A stretch of DNA of 64,000 bases from Anaerolineae bacterium (GCA_013178015.1 JABLXR010000002.1:1-64000), one strand, 5' to 3'; positions 26,302 through 35,442 are shown, numbered from the stretch's first letter. Made by a program: numbers and translations. The notes: generated by a model not told the origin, from the letters alone.

Positions 26302-26838
26302 ATGCGCGATGTGCTGGAAACCATCCTTCTGGCGCTGGTGCTCTTTGTGGCCGTACGCTCCGCTCTGCAGAACACACGGGTGGACGGGCATAGCATGGAG
26401 CCCACCCTCCACGACGGCCAGTACCTGATGGTCAACAAGCTGGCCTATCGGTTGGGCCTGCCTAGCCGCGGCGACATCGTGGTGTTTCCCTCCCCCCAAG
26501 ATAACGGAAGGGCCCTCATCAAGCGCGTCGTAGGCCTGCCGGGGGAAGAGGTTGCCATCCGCAACGGCGAAGTCTACATAAATGGGGCCAGATTGATGGA
26601 GCCCTACCTGGCTCCCGAGCATGGCCTGGGCGACTGGGGCCCCACCGTGCTCCGGCCAGGCGAGTACCTGGTTCTGGGGGACAACCGCAACAACAGCAAC
26701 GACTCGCGCAACTTCGGGCCGGTCAGGCAGGAAGAACTGATCGGCAAGGCGTGGTTCTCCATCTGGCCACCGGCGTACGGCCTAGAGTTAGCGCACACCA
26801 GCAGCATGGCTGGAAGCGTGGAACAGCCTGCTCGCTAG
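26302..26838 (+). CDS. lepB: signal peptidase I
   Basis: A 178-residue type I signal peptidase that removes signal peptides from exported proteins. One N-terminal membrane anchor (LETILLALVLFVAVRSAL) is followed by the catalytic Ser31 in GHSMEPTL, Lys74 in ALIKRVVGLPGE, and the conserved GDNRNNSNDSRNFGPV box. The start at ATG 26302 gives the usual short cytoplasmic lead. An ATG at 26155 would add 49 Gly/Ser/Ala-rich residues overlapping the MBL gene and cannot be excluded, because neither has a good ribosome-binding site. The window encodes several exported proteins that would be substrates. Confidence 0.9.
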   Translation: MRDVLETILLALVLFVAVRSALQNTRVDGHSMEPTLHDGQYLMVNKLAYRLGLPSRGDIVVFPSPQDNGRALIKRVVGLPGEEVAIRNGEVYINGARLMEPYLAPEHGLGDWGPTVLRPGEYLVLGDNRNNSNDSRNFGPVRQEELIGKAWFSIWPPAYGLELAHTSSMAGSVEQPAR

Positions 26839-26856
26839 GGCTCACAGGGGGAACAG

Positions 26857-27873
26857 GTGAATGAGATCGGCTTCGGGGTCATCGGCGTGGGGACCTGGGG
26901 CGAGATGCACGCGCGTGTGTACTCTGCCTTTCCGGGGGTCAGGCTGGTCGCGGTAAGCGACCTGGACGAGGCGCGAGGGCGCGAAGTGGCGGACCGGGAT
27001 GGTGCTGCTTACTACCGCGACTACCGTGAACTGCTCGACCGGGAGGACATTCACGCGGTCAGTGTGGTCACTCCCGATCACACCCACACAGGCATCGCCA
27101 CCGACGCCTTCGAGGCCGGGAAGCACGTGCTCTTGGAGAAGCCCATGGCTCAATCGGTGGCCGAGTGCGAGCGCATCATCGCTGCCTCCAAGCGTGCCGG
27201 CAAGAAACTCATGGTGGACTTCCACAATCGCTGGAACCCGCCCTTCTACAAGGCCAAACGAGCCATCGAGCAGGGCGAGATCGGAACGCCTCAGCTGGTT
27301 AGCTACAGGCTCAACGATCAGATGTGGGTGCCGACCGACATGCTCAGCTGGGCCGCCAGGTCTTCGGTCCTGTGGTTCATCGGCAGCCACTGCATTGACA
27401 CTATCATGTGGATGCTAGACGACGTGCCCGAGAAGGTGTACTCGGTGGCCCGGTCGCGCGTGCTCAAGGAGAAGGGCGTGGACACGCCCGACTTCTACCA
27501 GACTACCCTGGAGTTCCGGGGTGGTGCAGTGGCGGCGGTAGAGAACTGCTGGATAGTGCCCAACAACACCCCTAGCATCATTGACCTCAAATGCGAGATC
27601 GTGGGGGACAGAGGCGCCCTGTACGTGGACTGCAGCCATCACCGGGTGCTGCAGAAGTACACCCCCTCCGAAGCCACCTATCCGGACGTGCTGGTGTCTC
27701 CCGAGATCCATGGGCAGCAGATGGGCTTCGCCGTGGAGAGCATAAGGCACTTCGCGCGGTGTATAATCGAGGACAAAGAGCCACTGGTCACTGGTGAGGA
27801 CGGTCTGCAGGTGACTAGAGTGATCGCTGCTGCGGTGGAAAGCGCGCGCCGGGGGGAGCCCGTCAGCCTCTAG
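26857..27873 (+). CDS. Gfo/Idh/MocA-family oxidoreductase
   Basis: A 338-residue NAD(P)-dependent sugar or cyclitol dehydrogenase-like protein. The N-terminal Rossmann fold has GVIGVGTWGEMHARVY, the EKPM motif (VLLEKPMAQSV) near residue 95 and DFHNRWNPP. The catalytic region shows HCIDTIMWML. The GTG start at 26857 has AGGGGGA upstream. It resembles the protein at 36107 (both have TDMLSW followed by a conserved S-x-W/H-ID segment), so the two are probably paralogues acting on related compounds. It lies 18 bp after lepB. Substrate unknown. Confidence 0.85.
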   Translation: MNEIGFGVIGVGTWGEMHARVYSAFPGVRLVAVSDLDEARGREVADRDGAAYYRDYRELLDREDIHAVSVVTPDHTHTGIATDAFEAGKHVLLEKPMAQSVAECERIIAASKRAGKKLMVDFHNRWNPPFYKAKRAIEQGEIGTPQLVSYRLNDQMWVPTDMLSWAARSSVLWFIGSHCIDTIMWMLDDVPEKVYSVARSRVLKEKGVDTPDFYQTTLEFRGGAVAAVENCWIVPNNTPSIIDLKCEIVGDRGALYVDCSHHRVLQKYTPSEATYPDVLVSPEIHGQQMGFAVESIRHFARCIIEDKEPLVTGEDGLQVTRVIAAAVESARRGEPVSL

Positions 27874-27899
27874 GCACCTGCCCCGCCGGAGAGGTGGCG

Positions 27900-28889
27900 A
27901 TGTTGGCGGAGGAGCTGGTGGTCGAGAGCGGCATCCGTAACGCAGAAGATCTGCGCGCGGTGCTGAGAACGGCAGAGTTGGCGGTAGCGAATCTGCGGGG
28001 TGCAGGTCCCCAGCATGCCCTGGAGTTCCTCCGGACGCTGGACACCATTTACGAGGCCATCCCCCGTCTGGAAACCGAGTATGGAGTAGACCTCAAGCCG
28101 GAGCGTACTCGGCTGGAGACGGTACAGAACCTGACGCGAAGCAGTGCTCGGCGGCTTATGCGCGAAGTAGGGGCCGGACGTCTGGCGGAGGCTCGCCGCG
28201 CCGAGAACCCGCCGGAGGATCATTGGTGGTGGTACCTGGACCGGGCGCTCGCGGCGCAGCGGCAGGAGGCCCTGCGGCGTTGGTCGCTGCGTGCGATCGT
28301 GGTGTTTTCTCTGCTGCTGGTGGGCCTGGTGGCCTACAACCGCTTTCTGGCTCCCTCTCCTGAGGAACAGGCATTCAGCGCCCTGCTCGCCGAGGGCGAA
28401 TCCAGCCTGCTAAGTGGCGATTTCGAGGGAGCAGTGGACCGGTACGAGGCGGCCGTAGCCCTGAACCCGGGCGATGTTGGGGCTCGCCTGCATCTGGGCG
28501 TGGTGTACGAGCAGCTGGGGCGGACTGAGGAGGCGCGGGAGCAGTTCGAGGAGGCCATGCGTCTGTCGCCGGCTCCTGCTGACTACCACTCCAGCCTGTC
28601 GCTGGTCTACTACCGGGTGGCGCTGGGTGGCGCGGAGTGGGCCCTGGAGAGGGCCGAGGCTGAGGCAGTGGCCGCCCTAGAGGCGGACGACGGCTCCGCC
28701 ATGGCTCACTTCGCCATGGCCAGCGTCTACGAGCTCCAGGGCGAGACGGGCAAGGCGATCGAGGAATTTGAGACGGCATCGGGGCTGAGCAGCGATCCGT
28801 CGCTCACCGTGCTGGCCCGCATGCGCATGGGCATGCTCATGCAGAAGCCAGGTGAGACGATGGGAGGCCTTCCCGGCATGGGGCCCTGA
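27900..28889 (+). CDS. membrane-anchored TPR protein
   Basis: A 329-residue protein of unknown function. A cytoplasmic N-terminal helical region (1-125) is followed by one TM helix near 137-156 (AIVVFSLLLVGLVAYNRFLA). A chain of TPR-like repeats covers about 165-310 (SLLSGDFEGAVDRYEAAVAL; LHLGVVYEQLGRTEEAREQF; MASVYELQGETGKAIEEFET). The end is Met/Gly rich. ATG 27900 is preferred because GGAGAGG lies 5 bases upstream; GTG 27894 is the alternative. It probably scaffolds a membrane complex. It follows the Gfo/Idh gene by 26 bp. Confidence 0.7.
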   Translation: MLAEELVVESGIRNAEDLRAVLRTAELAVANLRGAGPQHALEFLRTLDTIYEAIPRLETEYGVDLKPERTRLETVQNLTRSSARRLMREVGAGRLAEARRAENPPEDHWWWYLDRALAAQRQEALRRWSLRAIVVFSLLLVGLVAYNRFLAPSPEEQAFSALLAEGESSLLSGDFEGAVDRYEAAVALNPGDVGARLHLGVVYEQLGRTEEAREQFEEAMRLSPAPADYHSSLSLVYYRVALGGAEWALERAEAEAVAALEADDGSAMAHFAMASVYELQGETGKAIEEFETASGLSSDPSLTVLARMRMGMLMQKPGETMGGLPGMGP

Positions 28890-28906
28890 GTCGTCGCAGA
28901 CGATAG

Positions 28907-29007
28907 GACGCAGATGGCGCTGACGGCCGCTGATTCGCGCTGATCAAAGAGGGAAAATCAGAAGGAGATCCGCGCGAACCAGCCCACCGTCGGCGTCATT
29001 TGCGTTC
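28907..29007. repeat. two-armed imperfect inverted array (about 10-bp words)
   Basis: The left arm (28907-28945) carries words such as CAGATGGCG, CTGACGGCCG and CTGATTCGCG. The right arm (28967-29007) is its imperfect reverse complement, for example GACGCAGATGGCGCTGACGG against CCGTCGGCGTCATTTGCGTT. It lies between the convergent TPR and antiporter-like genes. Confidence 0.7.
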
Positions 29008-29017
29008 TACCACCGGA

Positions 29018-30280
29018 TCAGGTGAGGTAGCCTCGCAGAAGGGTGGGGTTGAGGCCAAGCGCTAGGGACAGGAGCGCCAGCCCCAGGGCGATGAAGGTGG
29101 CCTCGTCCGGCGAGCCAGGGGTCGTCTCCTCTGCTGAGCGAAGGGCAGCCAGGCGAAGCGATCCGATGGCCGTTCCGGCGACGAACAGCAGGATGGCAGC
29201 ATCCAACCCCCGCTGGGGCAGAGCGAGCAGACCGGCTAGGTAAGCGGGAAACAAGGGTGTCCCCGGAAGCCCCATCAGGCTCACCGCCGAGAAGGCGAAG
29301 AGCACCCTGGTGGCCGGGCGCGGCGAACGAGTCAGCAGCGCGGCAGAGACGGCGAACAAGAGCACGGGCACTACCCGGGCCAGCAGCCACTCCGAAGTGA
29401 GGGGGAGAAGAGCGGAGGAGCCCAGGGAGGGCAGAAGTACCAGCAGTACCAGGGCGAACTGGGATTGCGAGGCGGCAGCCACGAACACGCGGGGCGACGG
29501 GGTGACCGCGGCTCGCAGGGAGAAGAACGCCACCGTGACCAGGGTGCTCACTCGCAGCAGCTCAGGGAGAAGGGTGGCCCCAATGAGCCAGTGATGGCGG
29601 GAGGTGAAGCGCCAGAACAAGACGATCGCTGCCGGGGCCAGGACTAGCCCTACCACCGAGGTAGCTAGCGAAGCCGAGTCGCGTCCTAGGGTGCCTTTCC
29701 AGAGGCCTACCGGCACCAGACCCAGAAGCAGCCCCATCCCGAGCTGAAGCGCCACCGACCCAGTTCGCGAGGGTTCGTCCGGAGCCACCTCCATGACGCT
29801 GGCCGCCAGGGCCAGCAAGAGAGAGCCGATCGTGACGGCCACCAGATACTGCAGGTGCCCGCTGGCCCTTCCTCGGCTCTCCCAGGAAAGCGTGGAGGCC
29901 ACCCCACCGATGAGCAGGCACAGCGAGGCCAGTGTCAGGTTATCTAGGGTGACGGCCGCCCCGACTAGCGAAGCCAGCCCCAGGGAGGTGCTGGGGAAGA
30001 CGGTGGTGGTGGCTCGGGAGAGAAGAGCGAGGTTGCTCAGGGCCACGGCAGCGAGCGAGATGAGGATCACATGCTTCGCCGGCGCGTCCAGGACGAGTGG
30101 TCTGCCTAGTACCTGATCGCTGAGACCGACGCTGGCGGCCCGCACGAAGTAGGCAGTGCCGGCGGCGGCGGCGGCAGCAGCCAGGTGAGGAAGGCGGCGC
30201 CACATGCGGAGGAAGTACACCAGACCTCCGGCGATCGCGGGAGCCACCAGGAGCGACAGAAGTCCGGGCGTCTGGCTCAC
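29018..30280 (-). CDS. polytopic membrane protein, diverged NuoN/NuoM/MrpD-like
   Basis: A 420-residue protein with about 13 hydrophobic helices. It resembles, but only weakly, the proton-translocating subunits of complex I and Mrp antiporters. The segment GLVPVGLWKGTLGRDSASLA occupies the place of the FPFHTWLPDAHxxAPTxVS signature, and FSAVSLMGLPGTPLFPAYLA the place of the later LSLAGLPPLAGF motif. The conserved lysine before the signature is missing. It is the last of three co-directional membrane genes, overlapping the previous one by four bases. Function is inferred only from fold-like resemblance. Confidence 0.5.
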   Translation of the reverse strand: MSQTPGLLSLLVAPAIAGGLVYFLRMWRRLPHLAAAAAAAGTAYFVRAASVGLSDQVLGRPLVLDAPAKHVILISLAAVALSNLALLSRATTTVFPSTSLGLASLVGAAVTLDNLTLASLCLLIGGVASTLSWESRGRASGHLQYLVAVTIGSLLLALAASVMEVAPDEPSRTGSVALQLGMGLLLGLVPVGLWKGTLGRDSASLATSVVGLVLAPAAIVLFWRFTSRHHWLIGATLLPELLRVSTLVTVAFFSLRAAVTPSPRVFVAAASQSQFALVLLVLLPSLGSSALLPLTSEWLLARVVPVLLFAVSAALLTRSPRPATRVLFAFSAVSLMGLPGTPLFPAYLAGLLALPQRGLDAAILLFVAGTAIGSLRLAALRSAEETTPGSPDEATFIALGLALLSLALGLNPTLLRGYLT

Positions 30281-30885
30281 TGGCCTGCTTCCAGTGCCAG
30301 GTGAGAGGCGGCGAGGGAGATGGCGAAGGCAGAACCGGCCACCAGGCCCAAAACCAGGAGGCTGGTTTCGCTAGTGCTGGTGGCGTAGTAGAGCAGGCTC
30401 GAGGCAGTCAGCATCAGCAGAGCTATGCCCACCCTGAAGGCGTCCGTGGTGGTCAGGAGCGCAGCGGTGGCACTGGCCACAAGCCAGACAGCGGTGAACT
30501 GCTGCGGTTGGAGGGGCAGCCGCAGCACGCCTATCGAGAGGCTGAACCACACGATCAGCAGCGTTGCCAACACTCGCAGGCCGATGGTCGCCGGATCCCG
30601 ATGGGCCGCCGTTTGGGCCGCACGTCTCTCTGCCGCTGTCAGCTGCATTATCAGCGCCACGAAGATCCCGATCAGTATCATGACGAACGCCAGTTCGGGT
30701 GCTGCCTGCGATGCCAGCAGGACAGCCGTCGCTATGTACGAGGTGAGCAGAGCCAACACCAGGATAGCCTCGGAGCGGGTCAGCACTAGGGCTAGCCCCG
30801 CTGCGGCGACAGCCACGACAACCACCTGCGATGAGACGGAGAGAGCCAGTTGGCCGATTCCCTCCGGGACGGGCAAGAACGGCAT
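30277..30885 (-). CDS. small polytopic membrane protein, possibly HyfE/MnhC-like
   Basis: A 202-residue protein with about six hydrophobic helices (VVVVAVAAAGLALVLTRSEA; LAFVMILIGIFVALIMQLTA; LLVLGLVAGSAFAISLAASH). It lies between two larger NuoM/N-like proteins, overlapping the downstream one by ATGA and starting 12 bp after the upstream one. Its size and position suit an HyfE-like small subunit of an energy-converting membrane module. No diagnostic motif was seen, so this rests mainly on context. Confidence 0.45.
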   Translation of the reverse strand: MPFLPVPEGIGQLALSVSSQVVVVAVAAAGLALVLTRSEAILVLALLTSYIATAVLLASQAAPELAFVMILIGIFVALIMQLTAAERRAAQTAAHRDPATIGLRVLATLLIVWFSLSIGVLRLPLQPQQFTAVWLVASATAALLTTTDAFRVGIALLMLTASSLLYYATSTSETSLLVLGLVAGSAFAISLAASHLALEAGQ

Positions 30886-30897
30886 GGAACGCCTCCC

Positions 30898-32508
30898 TCA
30901 GCCTGCGGCCAGAATGAGTATGGCGGTGCCGATCAGGACGGTCCAGGTGAGCGGTGTCTCCCCCTCCAGGAAGCGGAAGACCAGTTCCACACCCCCGGAT
31001 ATGGCACCTGGGGCATCCCTGACCCAGGCCGGGGCGGTCGGACGCGGGCGGGTCAGCAATTCAGTGTCGAGAGGGGCAAGGATGCCGGCCCTGTCGGCCA
31101 CGGTCAGCAGCAGGCCGAGAGACGCCCCCAGGAGTGCTAGGGCCAGCACTCCTGGTGAAGGGTGGTCGCCGGCGAAGAGTGCTTGGGCCGAGTTCTGGGA
31201 GCCGGCGCCGAGAACGAGCGCCGCTGAAACGCCGACCACCAGAAGGCCGACCAGAGTGGTGGCAGCATCGGCCCTCGAGTTCCCCACCAGGTGCCTTCGT
31301 CCGCGCTGGCCGGCCAGCAGGGCCGCGGCAGGCAGGCCCGCCGTCAGGGCGAGGAGGACCGCTCCTGCCGGTCTGAAGCCGGCCAGAAGGTCCAGCCCCC
31401 AGGTGACGGCACGGCCGTAGGGGAACACCGGCCAGGGAAGGAGAGAGAACCCCACCACAGCCATCACCAGCCCAGGGAGCTTACGAGGCGACCACGGGGG
31501 CCACGGGAGAAGGCTCACGGTTGTGCAGGCGACTAGGGCGGCCAGGATGTGCGCCGCAGCTGGACCTACCCATGCCGCCGGGGGGAAGGCAAGGGTGGCC
31601 GGCAAGAGAGTCGTGGTGAGGAGCGCGCCCGTGCTCCACAGCACCACGCCTGGCCAGGCGCGCCGGTGAGCCCAGGCCAGGGCAGCTGTGCCCACGCTGA
31701 GCACGAGCAGCACCAGCACCACCGACTGAGGGGGCTGCCCCGGCCGGGGCGTCATGTCGAGGCGGCTTAGGGTGAAGAAGCCGGTGGTTCCCGCCACCAG
31801 CAGCGCTGCTACGGCACCGGTTCTCGCCGACTCCTGGGACGCTCCGTAGGAAGCCAGGGGACCAGCGGGAGACCAGGGCCGCAGGCGGAGGGCGACGGCG
31901 GCGACGAGGAGGAGCCAGGAGGGCCCGCGCAGGGAGCCCAGGCTCAGCACTAGGGCCTCATCCGAGGCGCTGGCGTGGAAGGCTGCCAGGACCGCGGCCG
32001 TGCCCAGCACCGGGGGGAGCAAGGCGCCCGCCGCGGCGAAGGCATGGCCTGGCTTGGCCCGGGTTGCCGCTCGGTACAGGGCCAGAGCGATCTCGGTGGT
32101 GAACCAGAACAGACACACGGCTGGGAAGCTCCCCGCCAGCAGGGAGGGAGCGGCTACTGCCAGCAGGAGGAGCAGGGCCGGCAGCGAGCCATGCGGCGAG
32201 GCCAGGATCAGCGCGGCGGAGCTGAACAGGAGAAGCTGCAGCCAACTAAGGGAGAGGGCGGTCTGACGGAGCTCGATCATGGGAGCAGAGACGGCACCCA
32301 AGGGTAGCGAGGCCAGGCGGGCGGTGGCGCCAAGCTGGAGGCTGGCGATGAGCGAGGCCGCGAGCAGCCCAAGCACGGCAGCCGCCCTGGGGCACCCCGC
32401 TTGCACCTGGGCGCCCCTCAACAGCACGGCCACCGAAGCGGCGGTGGCGAGCAGGATCAGCGAGGGCGCGAGGAGTTTGACGGTTGCCCAGAGCGCAGGT
32501 TCTTCCAC
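30898..32508 (-). CDS. polytopic membrane protein, diverged NuoM/HyfB/MrpA-like
   Basis: A 536-residue protein with about 14-16 hydrophobic helices, first in a three-gene unit. LRPWSPAGPLASYGASQESA followed by GAVAALLVAGTTGFFTLSRL falls where NuoM/HyfB proteins have the PFHxWLPxAxxAPTPVSA stretch and the following helix, but the charged channel residues are largely absent. The C-terminus has a soluble stretch then one more helix (WTVLIGTAILILAAG). No quinone-, NADH- or hydrogenase-type soluble subunits are near. The family link is tentative. Confidence 0.5.
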   Translation of the reverse strand: MEEPALWATVKLLAPSLILLATAASVAVLLRGAQVQAGCPRAAAVLGLLAASLIASLQLGATARLASLPLGAVSAPMIELRQTALSLSWLQLLLFSSAALILASPHGSLPALLLLLAVAAPSLLAGSFPAVCLFWFTTEIALALYRAATRAKPGHAFAAAGALLPPVLGTAAVLAAFHASASDEALVLSLGSLRGPSWLLLVAAVALRLRPWSPAGPLASYGASQESARTGAVAALLVAGTTGFFTLSRLDMTPRPGQPPQSVVLVLLVLSVGTAALAWAHRRAWPGVVLWSTGALLTTTLLPATLAFPPAAWVGPAAAHILAALVACTTVSLLPWPPWSPRKLPGLVMAVVGFSLLPWPVFPYGRAVTWGLDLLAGFRPAGAVLLALTAGLPAAALLAGQRGRRHLVGNSRADAATTLVGLLVVGVSAALVLGAGSQNSAQALFAGDHPSPGVLALALLGASLGLLLTVADRAGILAPLDTELLTRPRPTAPAWVRDAPGAISGGVELVFRFLEGETPLTWTVLIGTAILILAAG

Positions 32509-32919
32509 GGCGAGCCGATGATAGCACCCTCGTTGGGGCGGAGCAAAGGGTCCCGTCCCGCGGGCGCGAGACAGGATGGAGCAGCTCAGGATCCGGGGGG
32601 ATGGATTGCGACCAGGACCGCCGCTCAGACCCTAGGCTGCGCTCAGCACCCCCCGAGGAGGAGTGCGCCGCCCACGCGCGCCGTGGGCCCAAGTGGTTAC
32701 CCCTCCTGGGGTCGCCGACTCCCCACGAGTGGAACCTGCCGAGACGCCATCGTCCTGCCCCCATGGCCGACCGTGGGGGTGGCTTCGCAGTATCCAGTTC
32801 CGGGAGTCTCGGGCGCACTCCCGCGCCTCCACGCGGACGCGCGTGAGCGGCGTAGCGAACCAACGACCAGAGCGAGATCGCGGCGTGAGTCCTTTTGCCC
32901 TTGATGGTGAGGGCTGCAC
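32509..32919. other. intergenic region, 411 bp, with short inverted repeats
   Basis: Leader of the antiporter-like unit and tail of the ECF operon (both minus strand). Short complementary stretches occur, for example CCCCCA at 32759-32764 facing TGGGGG. No RNase P, tmRNA, riboswitch or tRNA signature could be matched. No coding frame is convincing. A structured leader RNA is possible but unproven. Confidence 0.35.
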
Positions 32920-33723
32920 TCAAAGCAGAAAGACGGGATGAGAGCCCAGGCCGAGGACGAAACGGAGCAGTAGCGCCACTGTGGCCAGGGCCAGGGCCGC
33001 GGCAGCGAGGGCGGAATCGGCCGGTCGCCAGTAGATCTCATACAGGGCCGACCGAGGCACCTCGCGGAGGCCGAACCCGCGACACTCCAGGGTGCGGGCC
33101 AGGGTGTCAGCGGAGCGGAAAGTGCTCACCAGAGAAGCCACCAGGATGGGCACTCGAGCTTGAGCCCGGCGGATGAACCCACCCGCTGCCAAGTCGAAAC
33201 CGCGGGCCATCTGCGCCTCCGTGACCTGCTCGTAGGTGCGCCGGATGCGGGGGACGTAGCTGAGGCCGATGGTAACGGCCAGGGCAGCTTCGTAGGGCAT
33301 GCCCAGACGGACCAAGGCGCGCAAGAGCGCCCGCATGTCGGTGGTGAGCACCACGGTGGCGGAGACGAAGGCCAGGGCCACAATGCGCACCGCGGTGGCG
33401 AAGCCCTGGGCCACTGCCCAACCGGTGACGCGTATGCCGCCCACGGCGAACCACAGGGGCCCGGCCTGGTCGAACACCGGCCACAGGAACGGTATGAGGA
33501 TGGCGATGGGAAGCATCAAGCGGCCGACCTCGGCCAGCCTGCTTCCGGGTACGGCGGCGCTTCGCAGCACCACCAGCACGGCCAGCAGGGCCAGGATCAG
33601 GATCCACAGGTTGTTGTAGGCGAAGAGCAGGGCGGCGCCCAACAGAGCCAGGCCCAGCTTCAGGCGTGGGTCGGCGCGGTGCAACCAGGAGTCGCCCGGC
33701 ACGTGCAGTTCCAGCCCGTTCAT
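32920..33723 (-). CDS. ecfT: ECF transporter transmembrane subunit T
   Basis: A 267-residue EcfT protein (CbiQ family) that couples the ATPases to the substrate-binding S subunit. N-terminal LHRADPRLKLGLALLGAALL is typical. The two coupling motifs appear as AQMARGFD (about 175) and TLECRGFG (about 215); the second has Cys in place of the usual Ala of Ala-Arg-Gly. About six membrane helices are visible. It overlaps the upstream ATPase gene by four bases and is the last gene of the ECF operon. Confidence 0.88.
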   Translation of the reverse strand: MNGLELHVPGDSWLHRADPRLKLGLALLGAALLFAYNNLWILILALLAVLVVLRSAAVPGSRLAEVGRLMLPIAILIPFLWPVFDQAGPLWFAVGGIRVTGWAVAQGFATAVRIVALAFVSATVVLTTDMRALLRALVRLGMPYEAALAVTIGLSYVPRIRRTYEQVTEAQMARGFDLAAGGFIRRAQARVPILVASLVSTFRSADTLARTLECRGFGLREVPRSALYEIYWRPADSALAAAALALATVALLLRFVLGLGSHPVFLL

Positions 33724-34550
33724 CGGGAGGCCGCCAGGAGTTCCAGGTAGGCCCGGCCGAACTCCTGTGGGCTCAGGAGTCTGGCGGGCAGACCGAGATC
33801 GGCGGTGGCCTGGGCCAGCCGGCTCATGGTGGGCGGCTGCATGCCCGCCTCGGCCAGCGCTTTCGAGTCGTATAGCACCGATGACGGATGGCCGTCGGCC
33901 ACCACCCGGCCCTCGGCCAGGAGCAAACAGCGGCGAGCCTGCTGAGCTACCGCGCGCATATCGTGGGAAATGAGCAGAACGGCGTTCCCTTCTGTGTTGT
34001 AGGCAGCTAGTCGAGCGAAGACCTCCTCCTGCTCGCGGGCGTCCAGGCCCACCCCGGGCTCATCGAGGATCAAGAGGCGCGGGCGAGTGGTGAGCACGGA
34101 GGCCAGGGCCACCCGGCGGCGCAGCCCGGGAGAAAGCACCGCCGGTGGGCGCTCAGCCACGTCCATCAGGCCAAAGGCCCGCATCTCCTGCTGCACCCGA
34201 TCGGCTGCCTCTTCTGGTGGCACCTGCAGGGCCGAGGGGCCGAAGCTCAGCTCCTCCCGCACCGTGGCACAGAAGATCTGATGATCCGGGTTCTGGAACA
34301 CGTAGCCCACGGTGCGGGCCAGGGTGGACACCTGGACCTGACGCGTGTCCATGCCAGCGACCACCACCCGCCCGGAGGTAGGCTTGAGCAGGCCGTTGAG
34401 GTGCTTGGCTAGCGTCGTCTTACCCGACCCGTTAGGCCCAATCAGGGCGACATACTCGCCGGCGTCCAGGCGCAGACTGACGCCGTTCAGCGCATCCCAC
34501 CCGTCGGGGAAGGAGTGGTGCAGGTTCTCGACTTCTACGAGCCCAGGCAC
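33720..34550 (-). CDS. ecfA: ECF transporter ATPase with atypical signature motif
   Basis: A 276-residue ABC ATPase of an energy-coupling factor transporter. Walker A is GPNGSGKTT near 38-46, the Q-loop FQNPDHQIF near 85, Walker B LLILDEPGVGLD near 160 and the switch histidine is in LLISHDM. The signature normally LSGGQ reads LSPGLRRRVALA, so this subunit may form a degenerate nucleotide site paired with the canonical one next to it. It overlaps ecfT by four bases and the second ATPase gene by 16 bases. Confidence 0.88.
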   Translation of the reverse strand: MPGLVEVENLHHSFPDGWDALNGVSLRLDAGEYVALIGPNGSGKTTLAKHLNGLLKPTSGRVVVAGMDTRQVQVSTLARTVGYVFQNPDHQIFCATVREELSFGPSALQVPPEEAADRVQQEMRAFGLMDVAERPPAVLSPGLRRRVALASVLTTRPRLLILDEPGVGLDAREQEEVFARLAAYNTEGNAVLLISHDMRAVAQQARRCLLLAEGRVVADGHPSSVLYDSKALAEAGMQPPTMSRLAQATADLGLPARLLSPQEFGRAYLELLAASR

Positions 34551-35428
34551 GAGTTCTCCTGGAGCAGGCCGGAGCGAAGGCGCGCTTCGGCTGATTCCAG
34601 ATCGAGGAAGTCGGCCTCGAAGCCATGCTTGCTGAGGTACGCAGCCAGCTCTGCCAGTGGGGGAGGGTAGAGGGCGTGAGCGGCCAGGAGGTCCGGCGAG
34701 CTAAGGACCTCGCTCGCCGGACCGTCGTAGGTGATCTTACCCTGGTCGAGGAGCAGAACGCGATGGGCAAAGCGGGCGGCCAACTCCGCGTCCTGAGTCG
34801 CCATCACGACGGCGCAGTCGGTCTCGGTGAGGAGGTCGGAGAGTGCCTGCACCACCTCCTGGGAGCCTACGGGATCCAGGCTGGCGGTGGGTTCATCCAG
34901 TATGAGCAAGTCCGGCTTGGTGGCGATGGCAGCAGCGATGGCGACGCGCTGCTTCTGGCCGCCGGAGAGCAGAGCAGGGTTTCGCAGACGGTGGTCTCTC
35001 ATACCCACCAGCCCCAGAGCCCAATCCACCCGGGCCACCATCTCCTCCCTGGGCATGCCCTGGCTCTCCAGGCCGAAGGCGACCTCGTCCTCGACCACGG
35101 TGGCGAAGAGCTGGCTCTCCGGGTCCTGGAAGACCACCCCCACCCGGGTGGAGAGCTGGGCGGGGGTGGATTGCCTGGTGTCTTGGTGGCAGACCAGGAC
35201 CTGGCCGCCGAAGACTCCCCCGGTGCTGTGAGGGACCACGGCGCACAGCGCCAGGCACAGGGTGCTTTTTCCAGCGCCTGAAGGCCCCAGGATGGCCAGC
35301 ATCTCCCCCCGGACAACGGAGAAGCTCACCCCCCGGAGCGCTTCGACGCTTGCATCTCCCGGCACCAGGGGGGGATAGGCGTAGTAGAGGTCTTGGACAA
35401 CGACCAGAGGGTCAGTTCCGATCAGCAT
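34535..35428 (-). CDS. ecfA: ECF transporter ATPase, canonical
   Basis: A 297-residue ABC ATPase. Walker A GPSGAGKST, Q-loop FQDPESQLF, signature LSGGQKQRVAIA, Walker B LLILDEPTASLD. The switch position reads MATQDAE, with Gln where His is usual, so the pair of ATPases together has one canonical signature and one canonical switch histidine. It follows the S-subunit gene after a 93-bp gap that holds an inverted heptamer array. A C-terminal extension beyond residue 240 is typical of EcfA. Confidence 0.88.
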   Translation of the reverse strand: MLIGTDPLVVVQDLYYAYPPLVPGDASVEALRGVSFSVVRGEMLAILGPSGAGKSTLCLALCAVVPHSTGGVFGGQVLVCHQDTRQSTPAQLSTRVGVVFQDPESQLFATVVEDEVAFGLESQGMPREEMVARVDWALGLVGMRDHRLRNPALLSGGQKQRVAIAAAIATKPDLLILDEPTASLDPVGSQEVVQALSDLLTETDCAVVMATQDAELAARFAHRVLLLDQGKITYDGPASEVLSSPDLLAAHALYPPPLAELAAYLSKHGFEADFLDLESAEARLRSGLLQENSCLGS

Positions 35429-35442
35429 TCCTCCTAAGGACG

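Noticed and set aside
32509-32919. Possible RNase P RNA, tmRNA or riboswitch in the GC-rich gap with inverted repeats
   Set aside because: None of the conserved core sequences of these RNAs could be found on either strand.
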